Shown here piece after piece: positions 32,740 to 46,371 of a stretch of 64,000 bases of DNA (the stretch's first letter is position 1; each line of letters begins with the position of its first letter). The notes beneath the pieces were generated by a model, which searched no databases, was not told where the DNA came from, and saw nothing but the letters and a program-made list of their open reading frames with translations. The stretch comes from Artemia franciscana. Its lineage: Eukaryota; Arthropoda; Branchiopoda; Anostraca; Artemiidae. The stretch is taken from NCBI RefSeq assembly GCF_032884065.1, contig NC_088868.1:10602335-10666334 (forward strand), in the 5' to 3' direction. A program made the translations under genes and the position numbers.

Positions 32740-34480
32740 TTTTTGTTTTTTTATAGCACCCCTTTCAGCTTATTCCTAGAAAGTGGCAAGGGTCTAAACT
32801 GCGGCTTTTACGGAAAATTTGGACCTTAGGCTGGATTGATGAATATGTGCATTTTGGAAAGCATCGTAGAACTCTTGTCTGGGGCCAAAAATCTATTATT
32901 TCTACCCATTTCTGTTCATGATTTCAGCTGAGTTTATCATTCGGTTTTTGGCACTTGGGATTGCGGTAGAAAATCCTACGACAAAAAAGGCAACTTTTGA
33001 ACTAAGACAGATAGATTTTTTTTTCGGCGGCAGTCCATAGCTCTTGATGAGCTGATCAAGTATGACGTCCATTTTTTTGTAGAAAAATTCCTTCATGAGA
33101 TATACCAGTTTGAAAGTTTCAAGGGGTTGACAACTTCAGTAGTAAGGTGCACACTGAAACCTAAAATGTTGGTGGAATCTTCCACCATAGTCATATCAGA
33201 GAACCGCCATGTTTCAGGGAGCCATTATAAGGGGGATCGAACGAAAAAAAACATTTTCTTTTTTTTCATAGCTTTTTAATGCAATCAAATTTGTTTTTTA
33301 AGGTGCTATTTTCAGTCTGAATAAATTAACAACAATTTTTAATATGTTATGAGCTAAAAATGTTGTTGGCAAGCCAGCAAATAGAGACCTGTGCTAGGTT
33401 TGATGACAATTTTAGCAAAACAGCCATATATTCAGTTGGCTAACCATCTTAGTGTTACATTCTAGAGTTGGCATATTTCCCAATGTTTGTGCTACTTTTT
33501 CTTATCACCAAAATAGCGTCAGTTTGGATTTCCGGATATAAATAAACCCTTAGGAGCTGGAAAAGCTAGTACCCTATTTGTGTCTGTTAGGGATTCAAAA
33601 TCGATTGCACCCCTCTGGAACAGGGATAAGAGAAGAAAGGGGTTGATTTGTCCTTGTGATCAGATCTTCTATAAAAAAAAAGTTTGGGTTTCAACAGAAT
33701 GCGGTGGAAAAAGCATGTGCTGTTCTTGTAGTTACAATACGATTACTGAAGGGAAGAGGCCCTGTAAATTATTGTCGTCGTGACACTCACTAGTAAAATT
33801 TCTTCAACTCTAGAAAGAATCTGATTAGAGGTATAACAGTTCTAGTTTATTGTTTCAGGGAGCCATGATCCGTCTGGCCTTTGAGGGTAGGGGATAAAGG
33901 GTAAATAATTAATAGCCCTTGAGACTTTTGCTAAAAATTGTATCTTACTGAGCTTGGTCAGGAGTAGAAAGTAACGTTGTAACCATTCAATTTTATCATC
34001 TAGGATAAGTTTGGCTCATTATGGGGACAATGAAGGCGTCACTAGATCTTTAGAATCACTTACACGAAAGGTGTATTTGGAAGGGAACCATTCTTGGCTA
34101 TGGTCTTAATTTTATAGTTTGTAAACATTCCACCAGCGAAATATTACTTAATTTGGTGCTTGATAATTAAACGAAATACACTCAAGAATTACGCTCTGTA
34201 AGATAAGTTGAATTTGCGAAGAACCGGTTTGCTGTCTTAGCTCTGGCTTAGTAAACAACTAAGATATAGGTATCTTTTAAGTAAGTGTTTAGTTGATATT
34301 TTGGTTAGTTTTTTTTTTTAGTTTAGATTACGTATTTAATATAGTGCCTTCTAAGCGGCCCATTTTCCAAAATTCTTTGTCGTAGTTTCCTTAATTTTGT
34401 TAATAAAGTATTATTTTTTCATTATATTTGGAATATTTTCTTTTTTCTTTGGTATATTTCATTAGGATTAATGATTAGTA
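32740..34480. other. non-coding spacer within block R2
   Basis: Counterpart of 25189-26930. Homopolymer runs are shorter than in R1 (9 A in place of 13 near 33675), which changes the apparent frames and argues against coding. Confidence 0.5.
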
Positions 34481-34484
34481 CTAC

Positions 34485-36180
34485 TACTAATAACTCACTG
34501 CAGCACCAAGCCGCCTGAGGCCAACACAGCTACGCACGCTCCTCCTCCAACCTAATTTATTTAAAGCCTCCCTCTTTACACCCTCCCAGGAAGTTCCCAT
34601 TTCCTTTAAATCTTTATTTATTACATCTTCCCAACCCAGACAAGGACGACCCGCTTTCCGTGTAGCCCCAGACGGTTGGCAAAAAGGACAACCTTCGGTA
34701 ATCTGTCATCCTTTATCCGTAGAACGTGGCCTAGCCATCTCAACCTTTCTTTCATTATAGCCCCAGAAAGCGGGATTGAACCACACTTTTCCTACAACCT
34801 ACTGTTTGAAATACGGTCAGTCAGCCGGGTACCCAGAACAATCCGTAGGCAATTTCTCTGGAAAACATTTAGTAAATTTTCATCTGCTTTTCGGAGAGCC
34901 CATGTTTCGGAGCCATATTTGACCACTGTCATCACTGTAGCTTCCAATATTCTAATCTTGGTTTGTAGACTTATCTTTCTATTCTTCCGAACTTTTTTTT
35001 AACTATGAAAAAACACCCTGAGCCTTAGCTATTCTACTTTTAACATCTTCACTGCTCTCACCATCTTTACTAATAATACTACCAAGGTAACTGAAGCTCC
35101 TAACCTGATCAATCTAAGTCCTGATCAATCAGCATAATCTAAGTCCAGGAGCGTTCTTCCTCCCCATTTGATTCCATGGTCTCCAATTACCTTTCCTGTG
35201 CTCCTTGCTCCTAATTAAAGTCCATCAAAATGATCCATATAAAGGTGGATAGAACACAACTCTGCTTAACTCCTGATTTAATACAAAACCAGTTGCTAAC
35301 CTCATTTCCTACTTTAACCGCAGCAGTATTATTCTCGTACATAGCACAAATCACTTTAATGTATTTTTCTGGTATACCATATAACGATAAGACCTTTGTT
35401 AACGCTCTTCTATCAACAGAATCGAAAGCTTGCTCATAATCGATAAAACTGAGGACCAAAGGTGTTTGACAACGAAGGGACTTCTCAATTATTAACCTAA
35501 GAGTGAAAACATGGTCGACACATCCTCTACCTTTTCTAAAACCGCATTGTTCTTCCCTTAAAACTTTGTCTACAGCATGTCTCAGTCTAAAAAGTATCAT
35601 ATTACTCAGTAATTTGCTACCTACAGAGACCAGACTATTATCTCGATAATTACGACACTCACTCTTGTCACCTTTCTTATAGAGTGGTTTAAGTAAGGTT
35701 TTCCTAAAATCATTGGGTACTTCCCCTTTTTCAAAAATCATGTTCATAATCTTCAGTAGCTTATTCCTAACCTCAGAGCCACCATATTTAAGAAACTCAT
35801 TAATCATTCTATCAGCACCTGGGGCCTTATTAATTTTTAATCCTTTTAGTACTGTCGCTAATTCTTCCTCACTAAACAAATCTTCCTTCACATCCAAGGT
35901 ATCACAAACTTTTTCATTTTCATCTATATCTTTTCCTGCAACTGTATCTCAGTTTAGCACATTCTCAAAATGTTCCACCCATCTTTCTTTAACTTTTTCC
36001 TTATCACTAATTGTGGCCTCATTCCAATCTTTAACTGGGACTAGTCCGGATTGGCTTCTCCCTTTCAATTTATTAACATGCCAGTATAATATTTTACTAT
36101 TATGCCGTCTAGCCGCATCTTCCAGATCCTCAGCAATCGCAAACCAGTTTTCAGTTTTCTCCGTCATTTTCACTTGGTTT
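34485..36180 (-). pseudogene. RTE-like reverse transcriptase remnant 1, R2 copy
   Basis: 228-codon RT segment at 35897-35211 and pre-RT segment at 36173-35949, with the same YAD-stop and internal deletion as the R1 copy. It has Val and Thr where R1 has Ala (AFDSADRR) and Pro (CVLSPFIW), as does R3 at both sites. Confidence 0.85.
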
Positions 36181-36387
36181 GGGAAAATTGGCTTAACCCC
36201 CTTCCCCCAGGATTTTGACGGAATTACACCACCGGCTGGGGTATAGCTTTAGTGATCTACGAAAAATATAGTTCCAAACCATGACTGGCTGACTTCTATT
36301 CCCTTTTGAATCAAAACGCATCACAAGTTTAAAAAATAGGTGCATCGCATTTACAAAAATAGTGAATTTTCTGAAAAAAATCATACA

Positions 36388-36680
36388 GAATGGACAAAAC
36401 CGCGGGACAAAATTTTTATATAGCCATTTTGTTCAACTTAGTAGAAAAGTCTGGAAATTATATCTTCAAAGATGACACCCCCCCCCCCCTACATACACAC
36501 ACAGCCCAGGACAAGGATTATAATTTATGCCCTGGGGCATATAAGATTTTTTATAGAAAGCGTGTACATACAAACATCGGAAGGGGCTCACAGGATTCGT
36601 GATCAAGAGCTCTAGTGCCCTTTTTAAGAGTCAAAGTGATCGGAGGGCAACTACCCCCTTCTCCCCCAAATACACACAAT
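36388..36680 (+). repeat. diverged foldback-family fragment, R2 copy
   Basis: Counterpart of 28845-29135 with a C run at ~36478-36490. Confidence 0.55.
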
Positions 36681-37270
36681 CTTGCTAATGAATCAGCCAA
36701 TCGATGGGAGTCTGTGGATGACATGTCATTGCTCGAAAAGTGCAGAAGAAATATTAAGAGCAAGTGAATTGCTTGCAAGTGAAGCAGCCCAATCAAACTT
36801 GAAAGTGAACTCCCAAGAATCTCACAGAAAGACATTTAGTTTTCTTAAATTAAAGCCATCATTTATAACTTCAATACCTAATGAGATAATTGTAACAAAA
36901 CTAAACTCTTAGGGGTCACACTGACTAGCGATTTGAAATGGGAGGCTTACATTTGCTCTATTATTTTATCCATCCACAGCTTCAGTATGTTTGCCCCGTG
37001 TGGTATTTTGGTCTTACAGTGGATCAGTCTGATAAACTAGAAATTAGCCAGAAGAGAGCTCTGAGAATTATTCACGGTCAGGGCAAAGTGCCTTACATTC
37101 TCCTCATCAAGAATTCCGCCTCCCTACCTTGGCAGCCCGACGTGTTACTCTTTGTACCAATTTCGGAAATAATCTGCGTTGTAAAGCAAGCTTTCAATGT
37201 ATACTCCCAGCCCCGTTTATCCTGATCCAAAGCACAAAAACAATCTAAGTTTTAAATCCTATTAATCAAT
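36677..37270 (+). pseudogene. RT palm-end/thumb fragment, plus strand, R2 copy
   Basis: Counterpart of 29136-29730. A TGA replaces the Arg codon after QPRLS, shortening the last frame compared with R1 and R3. Confidence 0.75.
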
Positions 37271-37392
37271 TGAGTGGTTCAGAAAGAGCTTGTGCCAGCT
37301 TTTGTTAAAATCATAAATAAATGAAATGTGTAATGCATCACGTTAATGTGTAACATATGTTGTTAAGGAGGCTAACACTCAAAATGCCCAGA

Positions 37393-37492
37393 NNNNNNNN
37401 NNNNNNNNNNNNNNNNNNNNNNNNNNNNNNNNNNNNNNNNNNNNNNNNNNNNNNNNNNNNNNNNNNNNNNNNNNNNNNNNNNNNNNNNNNNN
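37393..37492. other. assembly gap, 100 N
   Basis: A run of exactly 100 N, the conventional length for a gap of unknown size. It separates block R2 from block Z2, so the adjacency of these two blocks is a scaffolding inference. Confidence 1.
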
Positions 37493-37761
37493 TTGTTATT
37501 TTTTAATATTTTTAAGATAATTTATTCGTTTTTAAGATATTACAAGAATTTTTAAGATAAGCCATTTTTTTTTAAATAGCTGAATGTTTGAATGTTATTT
37601 AATTTTTCGTCAAAACATCTTTATTTCTTTTAGGTATTTTCTTTATTTTCTTTTTCCTTCACCTCTCGAAGTGCAATATAGAAGTTGTGTAACTATTGTA
37701 AAAGGTGCCCCCTTGGTTTCTTGTGAGGATTCTTATGTGATTTTACTTGTAATATTTCCAG
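37493..37761. other. upstream flank of zinc-finger gene copy 2
   Basis: T-rich sequence alignable to ~12890-13173 but with many differences up to ~37690; from there identity with Z1 becomes very high. No exon or promoter recognised. Confidence 0.5.
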
Positions 37762-37929
37762 AACCTGAAGACAGATCAGGTGATAGCATGAATACTCTCG
37801 GATGGAAGCCTTCTATTTTAGTGACTGATCAGGTAGACCATACTTTTTATGTTTCTCAAGATATTACTGCAAAAATCGAGCCTGAATCTGATCCTGTCAA
37901 ATCTGAGTTAGATACAAACATTGTTAAAG
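37762..37929 (+). CDS. C2H2 zinc-finger gene copy 2, upstream exon
   Basis: Same 168-nt exon as 13174-13341, with the identical acceptor (aatatttccag), donor (AAAG|GTATG) and phase. The encoded residues differ only by Ser for Pro (DPVKSELD) and Asn for Ser (DTNIVK). It joins in frame to 45228. A candidate start ATG (MNTLGWKPS) is conserved. The upstream intron or 5' end is hidden by the gap at 37393-37492. Confidence 0.78.
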
Positions 37930-40142
37930 GTATGTTTTTAAATATATCAAGCTTTACTGTATCCATTTGCATATCCAAACTGGGATAATTATCCCTAGGC
38001 ATTTCGAAAGAAATGAAAGATTCCTTGAACTTTCTTTCATGTGTACTTTCATGTCCCTCTCTTATTTAGAAAGAAATATTTACTGTAAAATTCGGAATCA
38101 GGAGGATAGGACATAAAATGTTGTCTTCTAATTGTGTCTTTTAACAAAAAATCATTATAGCTATTAACCTCATGCTCTTGCCTTCTCTCTCTTACAACAG
38201 CTGAATTGGGTAAATGAATTTTTCTATGGTATTTTCTCTATTGCTTATATTAATAGAAATGTATTCACTGCATAAGAAGTTTGAAATACCCATAGCTAAA
38301 TAAAATGTAACTATGCAATATATTTTTTGCAATAAAATGGAGATCGGCAATAAAAAAAAATATCATTCTAGTCGGTATGGTTGAGCCAATTCAATATTTT
38401 TGAAGGCACAAGATTTATGTTTTGAATGCAGATTTTGAAACTTAAACGGTTTGAATTTCGCCTCTGCTGCGAATTTGAAATAATAGTGAACATTGACTGT
38501 TATTAAGTCTTGACTTTCGCCTCACCAGTTGTGACCTTGTGTCATCAGGAATCTAGCTTGAACATTATTTAAAACAATGTCTAATTGCATTGGTCAAAGT
38601 TATCACCAGTAAACGTCCCTAAAATCAGTCATTTTTTTTATTTTTTATTTTTTTTTTTTTTTTTGTTAATATAGACCTGTGAAATTTCGAAATTCTTTCA
38701 AAGGAAAGAATTTCGGAGGATTTTTAGGTTACAGCCTCTCCTGGATAGTTTTACTCTTGGCTTGTAGATATGTTTTGGATTTTTTTTTTTCAAGTGCCTG
38801 TTTTTCCCAATAAACTATTCAGGAAAGGGATATTTAGTAAAACAACCATTTTCCAAACAATTCTATTCTTTTTGACAAAGAATAGGAAAATGAAAGAAAA
38901 AGAACAGAAGGAGCCCAATTATTGATATTTATATATTTAATATTTTAAGAATTTAAGATTTTATATGTTTTGCAATAATATTATGAACGTTTTATTGTCG
39001 GCTATTGCTATTATGATTGAATAAGCGATAATTTGAGTTAGTTTATTTAATTGTTGATAGTTTTCACTTGTCAGTAAAGATCTTTTTAGTATTTATTGAC
39101 AGTTTTATACCGCTTTAGAAATTTTTTTTTACGAAATTGGTCTTGAAGAAATCAGAAATCTTGAATCTTATGAGAAATCAGTAAGCTTGTTGTCCCGAAC
39201 ATGTTCTGAATGACATCTTTACTTTTTCGCCCTTAGTTTTTCTCCCAACTGGATGAGTTTAATGTTTGAAGCTCAGGTATCTTCAGTCTACTGCCTTTTC
39301 CTATCAGAAAGCTAAAATTTAGAATCTATTAATAGATATCTTCCGTATGAAATAAATCTAGGTAATTTTGTCTGAGATCTTGTGAAAATAAGTCTCAACA
39401 TGCTAAATTATTGTTAAAATATATCTATTGACTTTAATATTTCTAGCAAAAACTGAAAGAAACTATTAATAAGCCAGTTTTTGTTTAGCTTTTTAAAAGA
39501 GCCTTGCTCATAAGGTCCAAGAAATTAATTAGCGCTAAAAGCTTCACATTCCAAGTTAGAGAATCACAATTTCTTTTCTTGTAAATTTGTTATATACGAT
39601 GGAAGTGGAATTAAATGTCAAAATATATTGCTGGTAAAAGGTGATATTTACATACTATATAGTAAAAATAATAATATTATATAAAATATTATATTGCTGG
39701 TAATATAATATGAAGGTAAAGATAACTTTAAAGGTAATATTTATTTCGACTTTTTTTTTAGTCTGGAGACTGTCATTGTTGATAGTCTCCCACTTTATGT
39801 CTATGTTCGAAAAATGTTTTGAGTATTGAAAATGAATTTCCACTGTTAACGTTTACCCAAACAGCCAAGACTTCAAACTAGAAAAAGACTTCTCGAGTTT
39901 GATTTCTTAATGAAAAGTCCAATCATAGTTCAAATTTATCAGTACACTGGAAGTTTCATAAGGGAGACAAACTATTATAGCGTAGAGTATGCAAAAAAAA
40001 ATTACTTGTTGATGTGGAATTCTAAACACCTTAGAAATCAAGCTAGGAAAAACTATTTGATTCCAAGATATGGGAAAAGTTTTGACTTTTGCTTCTTTTT
40101 TGACTAGACGCCACTCAATTCATCCTAGGGACATTTTTTTCA
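37930..40142. other. intronic DNA of zinc-finger gene copy 2 (left part)
   Basis: Counterpart of 13342-17265 without the HE1 insertion: at ~38408 the sequence passes directly from 'gaaggcacaag' to 'atttatgttttg'. It carries a segment at 38513-38640 not found in Z1. No gene seen. Confidence 0.6.
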
Positions 40143-40255
40143 ATAGTAAGTAATACGAAGTAAGGTAATACGAATAAAATACGAATACGAAATAAAGTAA
40201 TACGAATAAAATACGAATACGAAATAAAGTAATACGAAGTAATACAAAATAAAGC
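40143..40255. repeat. VNTR (TAATACGAATA...), short allele in Z2
   Basis: Same unit as 17268-17431, about two units fewer. Confidence 0.85.
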
Positions 40256-40311
40256 TTTATTGCTTTTACTCATGGATCTAAACACACAGGAGAAAAGGTT
40301 CCCTGAAATTG

Positions 40312-40565
40312 AACTTGTATAACTGAACCCTCTTGTAATTCAATCCCTATTTAACTGAACCCCCATTCACCTCAACCCTATACAACTCAACAGTCATTTT
40401 AATTAACTTCCACGTATCTGGATCCATTTAGCTGACCTCGTTTTGTACTCTCTGTTTTACTGAATCCCCTTTTCACTGAACCCTGCTGTGCAATTCAACT
40501 TCTAACTAATTCAACCCCCATGATATGCAACCCTCATTTAACTCATCCTCATGCAAAAAAAAAAA
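40312..40565. repeat. degenerate ~16-bp tandem repeat, Z2 copy
   Basis: Counterpart of 17480-17740 with only point differences. Confidence 0.75.
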
Positions 40566-40604
40566 AACTTGGTAGGAAAAATAATCAAAAGTTCTAGATA
40601 CGTG

Positions 40605-41880
40605 ATTGACATAACCAGAACGGATCCGCTCTTTTTGGGGGAGTTGGGGGGGGGGGGTGTTACTTCTGAAAAATTAGAAAAAAATGAGATATTTTAAACT
40701 TGCGAAGGAGTTATCGGATCTAAATGAAATTTGATTTCTGGAAGGATATCGTGTCTAAGAGCTCTTATTTTAAATCCCGACCGAATCCGGTGACATTGGG
40801 GGAAGTTGGGAGGGACCTAAAATCTTAGAAAACACTTAGAGTGGAGGGATTGGGATGAAACTGGGTGGGAAAATAAGCACAAGTCCTAAATATGTGATTG
40901 GCATAACCGGAACGTATCCGTACTCTTCGGAGGAGTTGGGGGGGTTAACTCTAAAAAATTAGAAAAAATAAGTTTTTTTTTACGAACTTGCAAAGGAGTG
41001 ATCGGATCTTAATGAAACCTCATATTTAGAAGGACCTCGTAACTCAGATCTCTTATTTTAAATCCCGACTGGATCCAGTGTCATTGGGGCGAGGACCGGA
41101 AATCTTGGAAAACGCTTAAAGCGGAGAGATCAGGATGAAACTTAGTGGGAAGAATAAGCACAAGTCCAAGATATTTGACGGAAATGACCGGACCGGGTCC
41201 GCTCTCTTTGGTGGAGTTGGGGGGAGTAATTCGATTTTTAACTTACGAACGGGAGATCAGATTTTAATGAAATTTAATCTTTAGAAGGATCTTGTGCTTT
41301 AAAACTCTAATTTTAAATGCTGACCAGATCCGGTGACCTTGGGGGAGCTGGAGGGGGAACCGGAAATCTTGGAAAACGCTTAGAGTGGAGAGATCGGGAT
41401 GAAACTTGCTGGGAAGAATAAGCACAAGTTATAGATACATGATTGACAATTGAGCGGATCCGTTCTCTTTAGGGGAGCTGTGGTTGTTAATTTGAAAAAA
41501 ATTGAGGTATTTTAACTTTAGAACGGGTGACCGGATCTGAATGAAATTTGATATTTAGGAGGAACTCATGCCTCAGAGCCCTTATTTCTCCCGGAGGGGG
41601 GAACCGGAAATCTTGGAAAACGCTTACAAAATGTCGTAGATACGTGATTGACGTAACCGAACTGGATCCGCTCTCTTTGGGGGAGTTAGGGGATGGGGTT
41701 TAGTGCTTTGGCGAGTTTGGTGCTTCTGGACGTGCTAGGACGATGAAAATGTAGGCGTGTCAGGGAGCTGCACAAATTGACTTGATAAAGTCGTTTTCCC
41801 CGATTCGATCATCTGGGGGGCTGAAGGGAGAGGAATAATTAGAAAAATTGAGGTATTTTTAACTTACGAGTGGGTGATGT
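40605..41880. repeat. modular G-rich repeat array, Z2 copy (one unit longer)
   Basis: Same array as 17795-18770 with an additional ~288-bp A+B unit. The phrase cttgc.aaggagt.atcgg occurs at ~40699 and again at ~40987, but only once at the matching place in Z1. Confidence 0.85.
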
Positions 41881-42300
41881 TATTCATTGGTTTATTCTTG
41901 TGTAAATGTTTTTTTTTGTGCTATTTAAATGCCAAACTTTATTTCTTTTCTCTCCTCTAACAACAACTATCCTTGTGTCTTACTTATTTAAAGCTAGCGA
42001 AAATAATCATGTCCAGGGCCGGAACCACACTTGAATCTCATAAGTAGTTAAAATCTAAGACAAAGAAAATCAGGACTCATACTTGCCACAAATTTAAATA
42101 TATGTTTAAGAAAATTTAACCGTTAATGCTGATTCAGGAATGGCGGATATTATTCAAATTCTTGTTGATAGTAAAATTTAATTGTGGAAACAAATTAGAA
42201 AATCTTAGAAAGTGTTGAAGGCGCTCATAACTTCACATTCTGTCTATTTTCTTTCTCCACTGCTTAAAGAGCACCAGAACATCTTAGGGAGCTGCTTAAA

Positions 42301-42414
42301 ATCGTCTTAAAGCTAATACATCCATGTGGATTTTAATACTTTTGTTATCACAAGACCATCGTCTTAAAGCTAATACATCCATTTGGATTTTTATACTTTT
42401 GTTATCACAAGACC
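42301..42414. repeat. 57-bp tandem duplication, Z2 copy
   Basis: Units start at 42301 and 42358. Just downstream, 42424-42490 carries extra sequence not present at the corresponding place in Z1 (~19314). Confidence 0.9.
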
Positions 42415-42843
42415 ATCGTAAAATGTCTTATGGTACCAAAGTGTGATTTTAGTGTCATTTCTGGAGTGTAAGCCTTTAAAAGATATAAGGTCTACCTCTA
42501 AAATCTCTATGGAAGTTTAAAATAAAACATAGTTCGAAAAACTACGCAGTTAAAATTATTGCACAGGCACTGTAAATATTTTTATAGCTTTTTATAGTTT
42601 ACATAATAACTTTTTTTATAGTTTACATAATAACTTTAGTGATTGTGAACGGAACTTGAAAAAAAATTTCAAGCTTTTTCGCGTCTTACATTTCTTATAC
42701 TTATAAGAAAAGAAATTTGGTAGCGATGTTTTTGTAACAACAATTTAAACTAAGCTTCAAGTTTAGTTTTCTTTTTTAAGGTTCTTGAATTGTTGCAATC
42801 CATTGTTAAAATTAAATAAAAAAACAAATTTTTTCAACTGAAA

Positions 42844-44395
42844 GTAAGGAGCCACATTAAAACTTAAAACGAACAGAAATTACTCCGTATATGAAAGGGG
42901 CTGCTTCCTCATCAACGCCCCGCTCTTTACGCTAAGGTTTGACTCTTTCTCTCAACTCTTCTTTTTAAGACATTAAAAACTTTAGTCTAAAGAGCAAGGC
43001 GTTGATGAGGAAGCAGCCCCTTTCATATACGAAGTAATTACTGTCCGTTTTAATTTTAATGTCGCTCCTTACTTTTAGTTAAAAAACTTGTTTTTTTTTA
43101 AATTTAATTTCTGAAAGTTTTTGAATCAATGCATGTTTTAATTTTGGCTCTCCGCAGAAGAATAATTAAAACGAAATTTACTTATTTTTTTTTTTGGCTA
43201 AATGGGTTTCTCATAATTTCGATCGAATGATTTTGAGAAAAAAGAGCGAGAGAGGAAGCCTAGTTGCCCTCTGATTTTCGGTTAATTAAAAAGGCAACTA
43301 GAACTTTTAATCTTTTACTAATCTTTTTATTAGTAAAAGATATACGTAACTTATAAATTAGCTTACGTAAAGAACTTTTGTAATCTCATGTTTTTATTAG
43401 TTCGCCCCCTCGTCAGTACCTCTCTCTTTACACTAAAGCTCAAGTTTTGTCCCAATTCATTAAGAATGACACCTGAATCACAAAAGTCGTAGAATAAATA
43501 GTTGAAATTACTAAAAATGATTTAGAATAAAGATCGAGGTATTAGGAGGAGGTGAGCCCCTCATATGGGTAATAATTTCTGTTCGTAATTTTTTTATTGT
43601 TTTTTTTTTTAAGTAATTCTAGTAAATACTGCGCTCCCTTCATGGAAATTTTCTCCTCTTCTCAACCCCTTCCCCCAACCAAAAAATCCTCCTGAAAACG
43701 CCTGTACACTTCCCAATAACCATTACTATATGTAAGCACTGGTCAAAGTTTATAACTTGTAGCCCCTCCCACGGGGACTGTGGGGGAGTAAGTCGTCCCC
43801 AAAGACATAGTTATGAGGTTTTTCGTCTACGCTGAATTAAATGGCTATCTCGGAATTTTGATCCGTTGACTTTGGGAAAATAATTAGCGTGGGAGGGGGC
43901 CTAGGTGCCCTCCAGTTTTTTGGTCACTTAAAAAGGGCACTAGAAATTTTCATTTCCGTTAGAATGAGCCCTCTCGCAACATTCTAGGACAACTGGGTCG
44001 ATACGATCACCCCTGGGAAAAAAACAAAAACAGACAAACAAATAAACACGCATCCGTGATCTGCCGTCTAGCAAAAAATACAAAATTCCACATTTTTGTA
44101 GATAGGAGCTTCTTAAGTAGGGTTCTCTGATATGCTAAATCTGATGGTGTGATTTTCGTTTAGATTCTATGACTTTTAGGGTTTGTTTCCCCTATTTTCT
44201 GTAATAACGCAAATTTTCTCAGGCTCGTAACTTTTGATGGGTAAAACTAAACTTGATGAAACTTATATATTTAAAATTTTCCATTAAAATACGATTCTTT
44301 TGATGTAGCTATTGGTATCAAAATTCCATTTTTTAGAGTTTTGGTTACTATTGGTCGCTCCTTACTACAGTTAGTTACCACGAACTGTTTGATAT
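42844..44395 (+). mobile_element. foldback element HE3 (orthologue of HE2 in Z2)
   Basis: It starts gtaaggagccac, ends gtcgctccttac (44354-44365) plus a terminal hairpin and TTTGATA. The hairpin arms at ~42844-43080 are intact. A deletion at ~43400 removes 'acatatatgagggg' and one at ~43655 removes ~48 bp kept in HE2. No coding capacity. Confidence 0.85.
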
Positions 44396-44879
44396 ATACA
44401 AATATTTTTGCAATTACCAGTTTTTGCTCTTTACGCGCCTTAATGTCTTTTCATACTGAAGTCTATATAAACTTCTCCTTACCTGAAAATCTTCAATTTT
44501 TCCAAGTGTGACGTCATTGCAACACTGATGTATATAAAAATGACGTCTCTCGCATAAATATTTTTTTCTAAAATTAAGACTCTGAATGAACTTTTGCAAA
44601 CTTCTGACCCATCTAAATTGTTTGTTTAGGCCAGAATATACCAGGATTCTAATTTTCCTGCAAAAATATGGCGTCGTTTTCGAAAAAAAAACACATATGT
44701 ACATACATACTTACATCCACAAATATTGCTCGTTTAAAAACAGTATATTTTTGCGTGTAATCTCATTAAAACGAATCTTGAAATACCTCAAGTTTTAAAA
44801 ATTGTTCTAGGCTCTAAAAAACTGATATCAGTAAGGGAAAACTATAAAAAGAATATTGTCAGATTATACGTTATGTTTT

Positions 44880-45049
44880 AGTAAAACACTTCAAATAGGG
44901 ATGAAACCTTTTAATTGACAGTGAAGAGATATAAAATTTTTTAACTGGATATATCGAACACCTATATGTGTTCGAAATATCCAGTTAAAAAATTAATATG
45001 TGTTCTCTGTGAATTAAAAGGTTTCATCCCTGTTTTGAACTGTTTTACT
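44880..45049. repeat. 170-bp near-palindrome upstream of zinc-finger exon, Z2 copy
   Basis: Counterpart of 21771-21940. One inner substitution (ggatatatcg against cgaaatatcc on the other arm) is not compensated. Confidence 0.85.
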
Positions 45050-45227
45050 TTCGCCATGGAAAGCCAGTGTGGTCTTCGAAGTTACCTACGTTATGTGTTA
45101 ATTACTTGAGGCAGAGTCATGAAAATTTCTGTTCGCTGATTTTTAATTTACTGTTGCAAATCAAGTTTCAATATATTGTTGATAAACAAATCTCAAAAGC
45201 AATAATTTAGTTTGACTTTTTTTTTAG

Positions 45228-46348
45228 ACATCTCTGTCACATCTTTGGTTGAGAATGATCTACCCGACCATGTAAATGGAATATCTAGTATGCCTGGCTT
45301 AATCACTATATATCTAAAACAAGAAATAGATTCAGATTTTCAACATGAGGCATCAGATTTCAATCAAGTGATACATGATATATCTGATTATAAAGGAAGT
45401 CATTCTGGAGAAAAGCCTTTTGAGTGTGATATTTGTATGAAAAAGTTCAGTCGAATTTCCTCCTTAACTACACACCAAAGAATTCACACTGGAGAAAAAC
45501 CTTTCAAGTGTGACATATGTATGAAATTGTTTAGCACAAATTCTAACTTAACAAAACATCGACGGATTCACACCGGGGAGAAACCTTTCAAATGTCAAGT
45601 ATGTGAAAAGTGCTTCATTTCTAGCCCTGAATTATCTAAGCATCAAAGAATCCATTCAGGTGAAAAACCTTACATGTGTGATATTTGTAGGAAAAAGTTC
45701 AGTAGTAGTTCTTGTCTGTCTAGACACAGAATAATTCACACTGGGGAAAAACCTTACAAGTGTGGAATATGCGAAAAGAGCTTTGCTTCTAGTGATAATT
45801 TGACACAACACCAAAGAAGTCATTCCAAGGGGAAACCTTTCAAGTGTGATATATGTTTGAAACAGTTCGGTCAAAGTTCTTATTTAACAATTCATCGACG
45901 GATTCACACCGGGGAGAAACCTTTCAAGTGTCAAGTATGTGAAAAGTGCTTCATTTCTAGCCCTGAATTATCTAAGCATCAAAGAATCCATTCAGGGGAA
46001 AAACCTTACCAGTGTGATATTTGTATGAAAAAGTTCAGTCGAATTTCCTCCTTAACTACACACCAAAGAATTCACACCGGAGAGAAACCTTTCAAGTGTG
46101 ACATATGTATGAAATTGTTTAGCATAAATTCTAACTTAACAATACATCGAAGGATTCACACTGGGGAGAAACCTTTCAAGTGTCAAATATGTGAAAAGTG
46201 CTTCATTTCCAGCCCTGAATTATCTAAGCATCAAAGAACCCATTCAGGGGAAAAACCTTACAAATGTGATATATGTATGAAAAAGTTCAGCCAAAGGTCT
46301 TCTTTAACTGTTCACCAAAGAACTCACATTGAGGAAAAAAAACAATGA
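45228..46348 (+). CDS. C2H2 zinc-finger gene copy 2, terminal exon with 11 fingers
   Basis: It starts after tttttttttag (acceptor ending 45227) and encodes [11 protein letters not shown], an acidic stretch with LKQE, and eleven C2H2 fingers identical in order and in helix residues to copy 1. It ends at the same TGA after EEKKQ. The only residue difference from copy 1 that I find in this exon is Ile for Leu ([11 protein letters not shown]). Keeping both frames open while surrounding repeats have drifted suggests either constraint or a very recent duplication (or allelic copies). Function: a presumed nuclear DNA-binding regulator with an unknown target. Confidence 0.92.
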
Positions 46349-46371
46349 TATTGTTTGGGTGAAATGTTAGC

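Larger units (their letters stand above)
31235..37392 (+). repeat. segmental duplication block R2 (6.2 kb, ends at gap)
   Basis: Direct copy of R1 beginning at aaacttatttcat without visible microhomology to the sequence before it. It ends at the N gap exactly inside the region between the plus-strand RT fragment and RT remnant 2. It is closer to R3 than to R1 at diagnostic sites. Confidence 0.93.

Noticed and set aside
34676..35002. 108-codon plus-strand frame in R2 and R3
   Set aside because: Antisense of the RT C-terminal region; the frame is not maintained in R1.
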